Source: Leucobacter soli
Lineage (GTDB): Bacteria > Actinomycetota > Actinomycetes > Actinomycetales > Microbacteriaceae
Direction: 5' to 3'
NCBI RefSeq assembly: GCF_910593785.1
Contig: NZ_CAJVAP010000006.1
Coordinates: 1 to 64,000 of the forward strand
Length of the DNA: 64,000 nucleotides
How positions within the stretch are numbered: the first letter of the stretch is position 1; each line of letters begins with the position of its first letter. A program made the translations under genes and the position numbers. Shown here piece after piece: positions 53,029 to 61,526 of this stretch. The notes under the pieces were generated by a model, which was given only the letters and a program-made list of their open reading frames with translations, did no database searches and had not been told where the DNA came from.

Positions 53029-53700
53029 ATGAAGGTCAAGGCGCACGCGCTTTCACTCGCCTTCGCGGGCGCGTTCGCCGTCACCCTGTTCGGCCAGTCC
53101 GTGGCGGGGCTTGCTGCCTACAACGAGGATCAGCTCGCTCATGGTGGTTCTTCCGTGGGTTGGCTCTTCTTCGTCACCTCATCCGAGTTCGTAGTCGATG
53201 TGGCCGAGAACTGGCAGTCGGAGTATCTGCAGTTCTTCCTGTTCATCCTGGCCACCGTCTGGCTGGTGCAGCGCGGCTCGCCGGAGTCGAAGAAGCCAGG
53301 CGACGAGGGCCTCGGCAGCGATGAGAGCCAGTTGGTCGGCGAGTATGCGCAGGCCGACTCGCCGCGATGGGCGAAGGCGCGCGGTTGGCGGCTCTGGCTC
53401 TACAGCAACTCGCTGCTGCTCACGATGGGCACGATCTTCGTGCTCTCGTGGCTCGTGCAGGGGCTCGCGGGAACGGTCGTCTTCAACGCCGAACGGGCGG
53501 AGCACGGGCAGCCCGCGCTCACCCTGGGAGAGTATCTCCTTTCTGCGGACTTCTGGAACCGCACGCTGCAGAACTGGCAGTCGGAGCTGCTCGCGGTCGG
53601 CTCGATGGTCGTGTTCTCGATCTATCTGCGACAGCGGGGATCGGCCGAGTCGAAGCCTGTCGGTACCCCGCACGGCGCCGCCGCGGTCGAGGCCGAGTAG
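53029..53700 (+). CDS. DUF6766-family membrane protein
   Basis: A 223-residue membrane protein. It contains two similar halves: residues 45-95 (SSEFVVDVAENWQSEYLQFF, then VWLVQRGSPESK) and residues 165-212 (SADFWNRTLQNWQSELL, then IYLRQRGSAESK). Each half has a hydrophobic N-terminal helix and a second helix ending in QRGSxESK. The topology is about four membrane segments. The family is common in actinobacteria and proteobacteria, often next to stress genes; no role is known. GGGAGG precedes the ATG. Confidence 0.85.
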   Translation: MKVKAHALSLAFAGAFAVTLFGQSVAGLAAYNEDQLAHGGSSVGWLFFVTSSEFVVDVAENWQSEYLQFFLFILATVWLVQRGSPESKKPGDEGLGSDESQLVGEYAQADSPRWAKARGWRLWLYSNSLLLTMGTIFVLSWLVQGLAGTVVFNAERAEHGQPALTLGEYLLSADFWNRTLQNWQSELLAVGSMVVFSIYLRQRGSAESKPVGTPHGAAAVEAE

Positions 53701-53804
53701 GCGCTGGATCCGCGAGACCGCCGCCAAGCGGAGCAATGTTCGCAACTGTGCGATCCCGTGTCGGGCTCGCATCGACGGCCCGCTTCCCAAGAAGCCGATG
53801 ATTC

Positions 53805-53852
53805 CGTTTCGCGGGCATTCCTTTGCGGGGCACCGGAATCGTTTCGCGGGCA
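53805..53852. repeat. Direct repeats upstream of the secreted protein promoter
   Basis: CGTTTCGCGGGCA occurs at 53805-53817 and 53840-53852, with a partial copy (CTTTGCGGGGCA, 53821-53832) between. The block ends 25 bases before a clear -35 box and could hold activator sites. Confidence 0.5.
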
Positions 53853-53876
53853 GAATCCGTGTGGTACGCCCTGCCA

Positions 53877-53905
53877 TTGTCCGATCCGATGATGACACTT
53901 ATGCT
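53877..53905 (+). promoter_or_regulatory. Sigma-70-type promoter
   Basis: TTGTCC (53877-53882) and TATGCT (53900-53905) are 17 bases apart. The leader to the ATG at 53956 would be about 44 bases, with AAAGGGGG as the ribosome site. Confidence 0.65.
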
Positions 53906-53955
53906 GAGTTCCAACTCTCGCCCATGCAGCAGATAGCCAAAGGGGGCTCTCGGCC

Positions 53956-55887
53956 ATGATCGGCAACCGATTTTCGATGCGCGGGGGCTTCCGGGCTCTC
54001 GGCGCCGCAGTACTCGCGCTGCTCGTCGCGCTCTCGGCCACCGTGCTGACGAACCCGACGCCGAGCGAGGCCACGCCGAACCCGATCGAGCTGCAGGCGT
54101 CGCAGAAGATCGCCGAGCGCACCGGCTCCATCTACTCCTCCGGTCAGCACCAGGCGGCGATCGGCCGCGACGGCACCTCAGCAGTCGTATGGCAGGAGGC
54201 GAACGGCGGCGGCATCTACATCTCGGTGCGCGAACCCGGCCGCGTCAAATGGGGTGCGCCGCGCCAGCTGAGCAGATTCAAGATGAGCAACGGCAAGTAC
54301 CGGGTGACGACCGCCTGGGCGCCGACGGTCGCGGTCGGCGGTGAGGGCACGATCGCCGTCGCCTGGCAGACCTACAGCGGCCATTTCGCGAGCGTCCGCC
54401 CGGGCGGCGGGAAATCGTGGACCGAACCGCACAAGATCGGTACGAGGAACATCGCGGGCGTCACTGTCGGGCCGAACGGCGCGGTGACCGCTGTCGGCGC
54501 GATCTGGAACAGCGCCAACGAACTGCAGTCGCACTTCCGGCCGGCGGGTGCGAAGACCAAATGGAAGGCTGCGAAGCGGATCTCGCCCAAGGGCGTGTCG
54601 GCGCACGAAGTGCAGATCGCCCTCTCGGGCGACGGGCACCTGGCGCTCGCCTGGACAACGCAGGAGCCGGAGCGGAAGAACAACCTCTACGTCAGCACGA
54701 CGAACGGTCGCTCGGGCGCCTGGACGTCGGCGGCGAGACTCGCGACCGGGATCTCGAGCACCCTGTACACTCACGCGATCGGAACGGGCGGGCGCGCCGT
54801 CGTCGCGTGGCTCTCCGAGACCGGCACCAACGGCATCACCGCGCGCGCACTGACGAAAGCCGGGGCCGAGTGGCAGGCCGCGAAAACCATCTCCACGACG
54901 ACTCCCAACGCGATCCGGGCCACGATCACCGGATCCGGCACCTCGCTCCTCGCCTGGCACGCGTACGGCGCTCATGCCATCCAGACCTCGGCTCTATCGG
55001 CGGCGGAGAGCTCCTGGTCCGCGGTGAGCGATCTCGTACCGGCCAATGCGTACATCGAGCACGATTTCACCCTGGCGGGCGGGCCGGGTGAAGATGCGAT
55101 GCTCGCCTGGACGGCGCGCGGATCGCAGACGTTGAACCCCGAGGTGCGCGTCGGAGTCCGCGGCAGTTCGGGTTGGTCGGCCGGCCACACGCCGATCTCG
55201 GAGAACCCCGCGACGACATGGTGGAACTCGAACCCGCTCGCGGTGCTCGGTCCGAACGGCGAGGCCAGTGTGTACTGGATCCGCAACCACAACAAGACCG
55301 AGAGCATGAACTACACCTCGCAGGTGCTCGTTCGCTCGACTCCGGTGCCGGCCATGACGTTGCTCTCGGCCGCGCGGGTCAAGGGCACGCCGCGCGTAGG
55401 GTCGGCCCTCACCTGCCCCGCACGCTGGTCGCACGCTGCCACGCGGAAGACCACTTGGCACATCGGGTCCAAGGTCGTCGGTCGATCCGCGAGCTATACG
55501 CCGAAGGCCGCGAACCGCGGGAAGAAGATCCGCTGCACCGTCGTCGCCACCAATCCCCAGGGCACCGCGACGTCGACGTCGGCCTGGTCGAAGTCGATCG
55601 CGAAGGGGGTCAAGCTGAAGGTGACGAAGCGGCCCTCGATCACGGGCACGAAGAAGGCGGGCTCCACCGTCCGCGTCTCCCTCGGCAAGTGGACGCCCAA
55701 GGCGACCTCGTACACGGTGCGCTGGAAGATGAACGGCAAGGCGGTCGGCGGCAATCGCGGCACCGCGAAGTCGCTCAAGCTGAAGGCGAGCGACAGCGGC
55801 AAGAAGTTGAGCGTGACCGTGACTGCGAAGCGCGCCGGTCACACTCCGGGCAAGAAGACGAGCAAGACGGTGCGGATCAGTCGCTGA
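53956..55887 (+). CDS. Secreted repeat protein, unknown function
   Basis: A 643-residue exported protein. Signal peptide of about 38 residues ending near PSEA. Residues 45-470 contain repeated units with a W (for example AVVWQEAN, IAVAWQTYS, LALAWTTQ, AVVAWLSETG, SLLAWHAYG), spaced roughly 45-60 residues apart, which suggests a beta-propeller. The C-terminal 170 residues hold two related Ig-like units rich in lysine (KGTPRVGSALTC and KRPSITGTKKAGSTV), a kind often seen at the ends of actinobacterial exported proteins. No cell-wall sorting signal is present. A good promoter lies upstream, so it is transcribed independently. Confidence 0.75.
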   Translation: MIGNRFSMRGGFRALGAAVLALLVALSATVLTNPTPSEATPNPIELQASQKIAERTGSIYSSGQHQAAIGRDGTSAVVWQEANGGGIYISVREPGRVKWGAPRQLSRFKMSNGKYRVTTAWAPTVAVGGEGTIAVAWQTYSGHFASVRPGGGKSWTEPHKIGTRNIAGVTVGPNGAVTAVGAIWNSANELQSHFRPAGAKTKWKAAKRISPKGVSAHEVQIALSGDGHLALAWTTQEPERKNNLYVSTTNGRSGAWTSAARLATGISSTLYTHAIGTGGRAVVAWLSETGTNGITARALTKAGAEWQAAKTISTTTPNAIRATITGSGTSLLAWHAYGAHAIQTSALSAAESSWSAVSDLVPANAYIEHDFTLAGGPGEDAMLAWTARGSQTLNPEVRVGVRGSSGWSAGHTPISENPATTWWNSNPLAVLGPNGEASVYWIRNHNKTESMNYTSQVLVRSTPVPAMTLLSAARVKGTPRVGSALTCPARWSHAATRKTTWHIGSKVVGRSASYTPKAANRGKKIRCTVVATNPQGTATSTSAWSKSIAKGVKLKVTKRPSITGTKKAGSTVRVSLGKWTPKATSYTVRWKMNGKAVGGNRGTAKSLKLKASDSGKKLSVTVTAKRAGHTPGKKTSKTVRISR

Positions 55888-55956
55888 ATGATCGATGCGC
55901 ACCCCTGATCAGTCAGTAATACGTAACTGAGGGCCACCCGCCGCAACCCCGCTTTG

Positions 55957-55962
55957 TAGAAT
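55957..55962 (+). promoter_or_regulatory. -10 box of DUF4012 gene, probably leaderless
   Basis: TAGAAT ends 5 bases before the ATG at 55968. Transcription would start at or just inside the start codon; no ribosome site is present. Confidence 0.45.
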
Positions 55963-55967
55963 CAGAC

Positions 55968-57803
55968 ATGACCGTTCGCACTGACGCAGCTCCGAAGGAG
56001 CGGAAGCGTCTTCGCACGCGCGGTGCGAGATTCTGGGTTCCGGCGACGATCGCGTTCGTTCTGCTGGTGCTGCTGGTGCTGGTCGCGGCGGCCGCGATCG
56101 CCCTGCTTCCACGTGTGCTCACCGCGAAGGACGCGCTCGAGGCCGCGGTGCCGCTCGCCGCTCAGGCCAAGAACGAGATCCTCGCCGGGGAGCCCGAAGC
56201 GGCGAAGCAGACGGTCGCGCGTTTCGATGCATTGGTGAAGGAGGCGGAGGAGGCCGCGGATTCGGATCTCTGGCGCTTCGCCGAGCAGGTGCCCGGCGTC
56301 GGGGAGAATCTGCGCGCGGTCGGCATGCTCGCCACCGCTGTGGGCAGGCTCGGCACCGAGGTGTTCGCGCCGGCCACCGAGATCGACTTCTCGGCGTTGA
56401 AGCCGGTCGACGGCAAGGTCGATGTGCACAAGCTCGCCGACCTTCTGCCGCTCGTCGAGCGCGCTACCGAGACCGGGGACTCCGTGATCGCCGAACTCTC
56501 GAAGCTCGACGGCGATCAGCTGGTGGGCCCGCTGCGCGACGGCGTCGAGAAGCTCGAAGCCGCCGTGCACGAACTCTCCGCGATGTCAGGGCCGGCCAGC
56601 ACGGTGCTGAAGATCCTGCCCGACGCGCTCGGTGCGAACGGACCGCGCAACTACCTGCTCATGTTCCCGAACAACGCCGAGATCCGCGCCGGGGGCGGTA
56701 ACCCCGCGGCGCTCGCGCTCGTCTCCGCGAACGACGGGGCGCTCAAGATCAGGAAGCAGGCGTCGAGCCGCGATTTCGGCGTCGAGGATCTGCCGCTGAA
56801 CCCCGAGACCGAGGCGCTCTACGGCGCCCGGGTCAAGCGCCAGATGCAAGACGTCACCTATACGCCCTACTTCGCCGAGACGGCGGAGCTGATGCGCGGC
56901 TTCTGGGCGACGAAGTTCGATACCCGCATCGACGCGGTCGTGTCGTTCGACCCCGTCGCGCTCAGCTACCTGCTCGAGGCGACGGGCCCGATCAAGCTCG
57001 AGACCGGGGAGAAGCTCACCGCCAAGAACGCCGTGTCGCTGCTGCTGAAGGATTCGTACGTCAAGTACCCGACCCCGGCGGAGTCCGACGCCTTCTTCGC
57101 CTCGGCGGCCCAGTCGATCTTCGACGCAGTGACGCACGACACCCACGACTTCACCGCGCTGATCGAAGCGCTGGCGCGGGCGGCCGACGAAGGCCGACTC
57201 ATGTTCTCCTCGGACGACCCCGCGCAGATGAAGCTGATCGGATCGGGGCGAATCGCCGGCCCGCTGCCGGCGGACAACGCGGAGTCGACGGTGCTGGGCG
57301 TCTTCTTCAACTACGTGCTCGCCGCCAAGATGGACTACTACATGGATTCGTCGATCGAAGCGAAGACGACGCAGTGCACGGCGACCGTCACGGACCTCGC
57401 GACCTTCCGCGCCACGGTGACGCTCGAGAACGTGCTCACGGAGAAGGAGCTGAGACGACTGCCGAAGTTCGTCACGGGAACCGACTTCGGGCAGGGGGGA
57501 GGCATCTACCGCGACGTGCTCTTCTACGGCCCGCTCGGTACGACGGTCGAGTCGGTCAAGGTCAACGGCACGATGCTCGATCCGCTGGGCCGCTGGGGCA
57601 ACAACTATCGCAAGATGGAGCACGATGGCCGCCCGGTGGTGCAGGTGCCGCTGCTCGTGGGGATGGGCGAGACGGCCGAGGTGCGCGCGGTGTTCGTCGC
57701 GGCGAAGGATCAGACGGCCGATTCGTTCGGGCTGTTCGAGGTGCGCGCGGCGCCGACCGTGCGGACCACGCCCGTCGCGGTCGAACGGCCCGGCTGCCGC
57801 TGA
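55968..57803 (+). CDS. DUF4012-family membrane-anchored protein
   Basis: A 611-residue protein with one N-terminal membrane helix (about residues 21-45, IAFVLLVLLVLVAAAAIALLP) and a large extracellular domain. NYLLMFPNNAEIRAGGGNPAALALV, ARVKRQMQDVTYTPYFAETAELM and DAVVSFDPVALSYLLEATGPI are typical of DUF4012. The family is common in Gram-positive bacteria and often neighbours cell-envelope polysaccharide genes; no such genes are adjacent here. The function is unknown. No ribosome site precedes the ATG, in line with a leaderless mRNA. Confidence 0.88.
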   Translation: MTVRTDAAPKERKRLRTRGARFWVPATIAFVLLVLLVLVAAAAIALLPRVLTAKDALEAAVPLAAQAKNEILAGEPEAAKQTVARFDALVKEAEEAADSDLWRFAEQVPGVGENLRAVGMLATAVGRLGTEVFAPATEIDFSALKPVDGKVDVHKLADLLPLVERATETGDSVIAELSKLDGDQLVGPLRDGVEKLEAAVHELSAMSGPASTVLKILPDALGANGPRNYLLMFPNNAEIRAGGGNPAALALVSANDGALKIRKQASSRDFGVEDLPLNPETEALYGARVKRQMQDVTYTPYFAETAELMRGFWATKFDTRIDAVVSFDPVALSYLLEATGPIKLETGEKLTAKNAVSLLLKDSYVKYPTPAESDAFFASAAQSIFDAVTHDTHDFTALIEALARAADEGRLMFSSDDPAQMKLIGSGRIAGPLPADNAESTVLGVFFNYVLAAKMDYYMDSSIEAKTTQCTATVTDLATFRATVTLENVLTEKELRRLPKFVTGTDFGQGGGIYRDVLFYGPLGTTVESVKVNGTMLDPLGRWGNNYRKMEHDGRPVVQVPLLVGMGETAEVRAVFVAAKDQTADSFGLFEVRAAPTVRTTPVAVERPGCR

Positions 57804-57952
57804 GAACTCGGGCGGCTGGGGGCAGCCGGGCGCTGGGGCGGACCGCCGCGCGGGAGTTCCCCGCAGCGGTGCCGAGGCGGTACCGCTGCCGTGCCGAAGC
57901 GACCACTGCGCTGATCATGGACAGCGGCGAGCCGGAGTGTGAGGATGTACGT

Positions 57953-58822
57953 GTGAGACTGCAGCGCCGCACCTCGACGGCCGCCACCCTGATCTCGGGC
58001 GCGGTCGTGCTGCTGCTCGCGGCCTGCTCCGGGTCGGCGCCGAGCGAAGAGCCGGTCGCCCCGGACCCGGAGCCGACCGAGACCGAGACGATCGAGGACG
58101 CCTTCGCGATCGAGGACTTCGACTTCGCCAACGCGGACTGGTCCGTCGTGCCGTTCGCGGAGACCTGGCCCGCGGTCGAATTCACCGCCGTCGACGGGGC
58201 CGTGGAGGTCGACGGCATCGCCTACACGGTCATCGCCGACGAGATCGAGTTCAGCGACGCCGACGGCGATGGCGCCCTCGACGCGATCGTGCCCGTCGAA
58301 GGGTACGGCGGCGGCAACTCGGTCGACCGCCAGTGGTACATCTGGGCGACCCGGGACGGTACGGCGGTGCAGGTGCCGCTGCCCGTGGCGCGCAGCATCC
58401 ACTGCGGAACGCTGACGAAGTCGGTCGAACCGGTCGACGGCGGATTCCGGGTCCACGAGTTCCGTCGCGCGATCGGCGAGAGCGACTACCTCGCCTGCAC
58501 GGACATCGGCAGCGACGAGCGGACCCGTATCGTCGGCATCGCGGAGGCCGACGGCGAGCTGTGGCCGGTGCAACTCGAGCCGGTGCGGGCCTACGGCGGT
58601 ATCTGCCCCGTCGCCGCGGAGTACGACGCCTATCCGACGGATCTCGACTTCCTCCCGCTTCCGCACGCCGAGGCGGAGGCGTTGCGCGCCGAGAGCGGTC
58701 AGGGGATGACCGAGTTCGCCGTCGAGGACTGGCCGGTCTATCTCGAGGTTCGACCGGGCTGGCTGCTGCGCGGCATCATCGTCGACAGCACGATGGCATG
58801 CGCCTGGCTGCCGACCGGGTAA
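57953..58822 (+). CDS. Hypothetical lipoprotein
   Basis: A 289-residue lipoprotein with lipobox LLAAC (C about residue 24) and a proline/glutamate/threonine linker (PDPEPTETETIE). A calcium-binding-like DADGDGALD stretch (about 100-108) is followed by a beta-rich domain. Three cysteines (IHCG, LACTD, GGICPVA) may form disulfides. I do not recognise the family. GTG start with GAGG 8 bases upstream; an ATG at 57917 would add 12 residues. Confidence 0.65.
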   Translation: MRLQRRTSTAATLISGAVVLLLAACSGSAPSEEPVAPDPEPTETETIEDAFAIEDFDFANADWSVVPFAETWPAVEFTAVDGAVEVDGIAYTVIADEIEFSDADGDGALDAIVPVEGYGGGNSVDRQWYIWATRDGTAVQVPLPVARSIHCGTLTKSVEPVDGGFRVHEFRRAIGESDYLACTDIGSDERTRIVGIAEADGELWPVQLEPVRAYGGICPVAAEYDAYPTDLDFLPLPHAEAEALRAESGQGMTEFAVEDWPVYLEVRPGWLLRGIIVDSTMACAWLPTG

Positions 58823-58853
58823 CCGAGCAGGATCGCCGGCTCACCGAGCCGGC

Positions 58854-59684
58854 TCACTGCGCGGGATCGTCGCCGGCGGAGAGCTCCGGGTAGGCCTCGG
58901 GCGCGAGACGGTCGCCGATCACCGGGAACTCCGTGCGGACCTCGGCGACGAGGGCCGGATCGATGTCGACGAGGCGCACCTCCTCCTCGCTCGGCGAGCA
59001 CTCGGCGACCACGCGGCCCCAGGGATCGACCACCCGGCTGCTGCCGCCGAGCTCGACGCCGGCCTGCGTGCCGCAGGCGTTGACCGCGATCATCCACAGC
59101 TGGTGCTCGACCGCCCGTGCCTCGGTGAAGAGGGTGAAGTGCTCGCGCCGGGCGGCGGGCCATGCCGCGGGCACGACGGCCGCCTCGGCGCCGCGCGCGC
59201 CGAGTTCGAGCCAGAGGCCGGGGAAGCGCAGGTCGTAGCAGGTGGTCGAGGCGACCCGGCCGATCGGGCTGGGAACCACGCTCAACGTTTCGCCGGGTGT
59301 GAGCAGCTGAGCCTCGCGCGACCGATAGCCGAAGACGTGGATCTTGCGGTAGGTCTGGGCGATCCGGCCCTCGGCATCAATCAGCACGGCCGTGTTGTGC
59401 AGCTCACCGGTCGGGGTGCGCTCGATGAAACTGCCTGCATGCACCCACGCCTCGAGATCCTTCGCGACCCGCCGGGCCATCGCGACAGTCGGGCCGTCGA
59501 GCGGCTCGGCGCGCTCGTCGTAGTGCGTGAACGCGAGGTAACCGGCGCTCCACAGCTCGGGCAGCACGAAGAGGTCGACGCCCGCATCGGCATGGGATCG
59601 CAGTAGCCGCTCCACCCGCGCGATGCGATCCTGCGGGGATTCCTGGTCCGGGCTCGCGAGCTGCACCATCGCGACGCGGGTCAT
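58854..59684 (-). CDS. Nitrilase-superfamily carbon-nitrogen hydrolase
   Basis: A 276-residue amidohydrolase with the full catalytic triad: E43 (LPELW), K114 (TYRKIHVFGY) and C149 (STTCYDLRFPG). It belongs to the branch that includes omega-amidase and related amide hydrolases; the exact substrate is open. The start overlaps the GntR stop (ATGA) and the gene is the last of a three-gene operon. No signal peptide, so it acts in the cytoplasm. Confidence 0.9.
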   Translation of the reverse strand: MTRVAMVQLASPDQESPQDRIARVERLLRSHADAGVDLFVLPELWSAGYLAFTHYDERAEPLDGPTVAMARRVAKDLEAWVHAGSFIERTPTGELHNTAVLIDAEGRIAQTYRKIHVFGYRSREAQLLTPGETLSVVPSPIGRVASTTCYDLRFPGLWLELGARGAEAAVVPAAWPAARREHFTLFTEARAVEHQLWMIAVNACGTQAGVELGGSSRVVDPWGRVVAECSPSEEEVRLVDIDPALVAEVRTEFPVIGDRLAPEAYPELSAGDDPAQ

Positions 59685-60454
59685 GCGGGCTCCAGCGAGC
59701 CGGGCGACGCGGGGGTCGTCGCGGCTTCCGCGGATCGAGCGCCATCGGCGTCATTCGCACCCTCGCCGTGCGTGCTGCGCCGGAACCCCTCGGAGTCCGC
59801 GGCGATCGTTCCCTCCCGGTGCGCGCGCATGAGCGCTTCGATCTCGGCGGCCGGAGCGCCGGCGGCGATCCGATCCAGTATCTCCAGGTGTTCGCCGCTC
59901 AGCCGCTCGGCCACTGCGCCGCGGTACCCGATCACCGAGGCGCGCACCGCCGCGACGCGCGACTGGCCGCGGTCGAGAATGTCGCGCAGGTGCCGATTGG
60001 GGCAGGCCGCGCGCAGGATCCCGTGGAACTCGAGGCTGCCCTCGTTGTAGGCGTGGAAGTCGCCGCGGCGGACGGCCTCGTCCATGCGGGTATTGACCTC
60101 TCTCGCCCGATCGAGGTCCTCGGCCGTGAGCAGGGGCGCGGTCATGCCGACGGCGAGCCCCTCGAGCACCGCCTGAGTCTGCATGATCTCCCGGTACTCG
60201 TCGATGCCGAGCTCGGCCACGCGCACGCCGCGGTGGAAGAGGAACTCGACGAGGCCTTCGCTCTCGAGACGGCGCAGCGCCTCACGGGTCGGGATCAGGC
60301 TCACCCCGGTCTCCTCCGCGAGCGCGCCGATGTTCAGCGCATCGCCCGCGGCGAACGAACCGTCGACGATCCGCTCCATCACGTGATCGTAGACGTGCTG
60401 GGTCTTGTTGCCGCGACGGGCGCCGCCGTCGGCGCGCGGGTCGTCGCTCGTCAT
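59681..60454 (-). CDS. GntR-family regulator, FCD (FadR C-terminal) type
   Basis: A 257-residue regulator. The winged helix (residues about 17-80) shows YDHVMERIVDGSFAAGDAL and PTREALRRLESEGLVEF. The C-terminal FCD domain is all-helical, with the metal-binding histidines likely in EFHGILRAA and the following helix, which binds a small organic-acid effector. The last 35 residues are an Ala/Gly-rich extension beyond the usual length. It overlaps both neighbours by 4 bases (ATGA) and likely controls the operon it sits in. Confidence 0.9.
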   Translation of the reverse strand: MTSDDPRADGGARRGNKTQHVYDHVMERIVDGSFAAGDALNIGALAEETGVSLIPTREALRRLESEGLVEFLFHRGVRVAELGIDEYREIMQTQAVLEGLAVGMTAPLLTAEDLDRAREVNTRMDEAVRRGDFHAYNEGSLEFHGILRAACPNRHLRDILDRGQSRVAAVRASVIGYRGAVAERLSGEHLEILDRIAAGAPAAEIEALMRAHREGTIAADSEGFRRSTHGEGANDADGARSAEAATTPASPGSLEPA

Positions 60455-61233
60455 CGTGCGGCCTCGGGCACGTGGCGTGCGAGGAACGCGGAGACATCGG
60501 CCAGCTCCTCGGCCCCGATGCCGTGCAGGATGCCGTCGTACAGCCTCGCGTCGAGCTCGGTGTGCGCGGGCGCCCAGGCGCGGGTGAGGGCGATGCGTTC
60601 GGCGTCGATGACGGGGTCCGCCTCGTCCCGCCCCCAGAACATCGGGGGGCGGATCCGCGCGAGCTCCTCGTCGCCCGCGAACCGCCCGGCGGCGACGAAT
60701 CCCGAGCAGTTGACGCCGCAGGCGAAGCGGCCGGGGCGCAGACGGAGCAGCGAGGTCACCAGTGCGCCGCCCTGGGAGAACCCCATCAGGGCGATCGTGC
60801 CGAGGCCCGCGAGATCGGCTGCGGCGTTGGTCGTGGTTGTGGTCGTGGCTGCGGATCGGTCGGCGACACGGTCTCCGAGCGCATCGAGCCAGTCGAGCAC
60901 GACGGAGGCGGCACGATGCTCGGGGCCGCCCACGAAGTCGGCGGGCGCCGGAACCTGCGCCCGCAGGCCGTGCTCGTCGAGCGCGATCTGCCACCAGGCG
61001 TAACCGTCGACGACGGGCGGCGGCGCCACGAGGGGAGCCCGGGGAGAGGCGCAGACGAACCCGGCGGGCAGCCGGGAGGACAACTCGATGAGATCCCCCT
61101 CGAACGAGCCGTAGCCGTGCATGAGCAGGAGCAGCGGCCGCTCGGCGAGCGCAGCGACCGCTGCCTCGGCGGAGGCCGCCCGGCCGTCTACGGCCCAGCG
61201 CACGAGTGCGTCGTCGATCCTCAGCCCGTCCAT
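60451..61233 (-). CDS. Alpha/beta-hydrolase, phospholipase/carboxylesterase type
   Basis: A 260-residue esterase-like hydrolase. The nucleophile is S153 in GFSQGG, with likely D206 (RDEADPVID) and H237 (ILHGIG). HGYGSFEGDL near residue 40 is the oxyanion segment. A six-threonine run (residues 130-135), encoded by mixed codons in a 12-base repeat, sits between two helices and is unusual for the family. First gene of the operon, 4-base overlap with the GntR gene. A TATATT box lies about 25 bases upstream of the ATG. Confidence 0.88.
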   Translation of the reverse strand: MDGLRIDDALVRWAVDGRAASAEAAVAALAERPLLLLMHGYGSFEGDLIELSSRLPAGFVCASPRAPLVAPPPVVDGYAWWQIALDEHGLRAQVPAPADFVGGPEHRAASVVLDWLDALGDRVADRSAATTTTTTNAAADLAGLGTIALMGFSQGGALVTSLLRLRPGRFACGVNCSGFVAAGRFAGDEELARIRPPMFWGRDEADPVIDAERIALTRAWAPAHTELDARLYDGILHGIGAEELADVSAFLARHVPEAAR

Positions 61234-61489
61234 CTGCTCAGTGTAGCCGAGGCAATATATTTGCGGGCGGCCGCATCGGTCCCGGCCCGGCGCGCCTCGG
61301 CGAGTCCCGTTGGGCGCTCCACCGGGGCCCTGCCACCCGGCGCCCTACCCGGCTCGCCTCCGGCGCTCCGCCGGGCCTACCTCCCCGCGAGCGGCACCCT
61401 TGCTCACGAGCGCACCACTTGTTCACGGTGCGGAAGCGGGCCGTTCGTAAGCAACGGGGCCACTCGCGCGGGTGATGCATCGACACCCC
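61234..61489. other. Intergenic region between two minus-strand operons
   Basis: About 255 bases. It contains the TATATT promoter-like box of the esterase operon near 61255-61260, set in a near-palindrome (GCAATATATTTGC). Elsewhere the sequence is GC-rich with short inverted repeats, and I see no gene. Confidence 0.4.
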
Positions 61490-61511
61490 GCCCCGGTACC
61501 GCGCGCGGGGC
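61490..61511 (-). terminator. Possible terminator of the pst operon
   Basis: GCCCCG (61490-61495) pairs with CGGGGC (61506-61511), flanked by ACAC/GTGT that extend the stem imperfectly. It lies 16 bases past the pstB stop on its strand. There is no T-run. Confidence 0.35.
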
Positions 61512-61526
61512 GTGTCCGCAGCAGCC

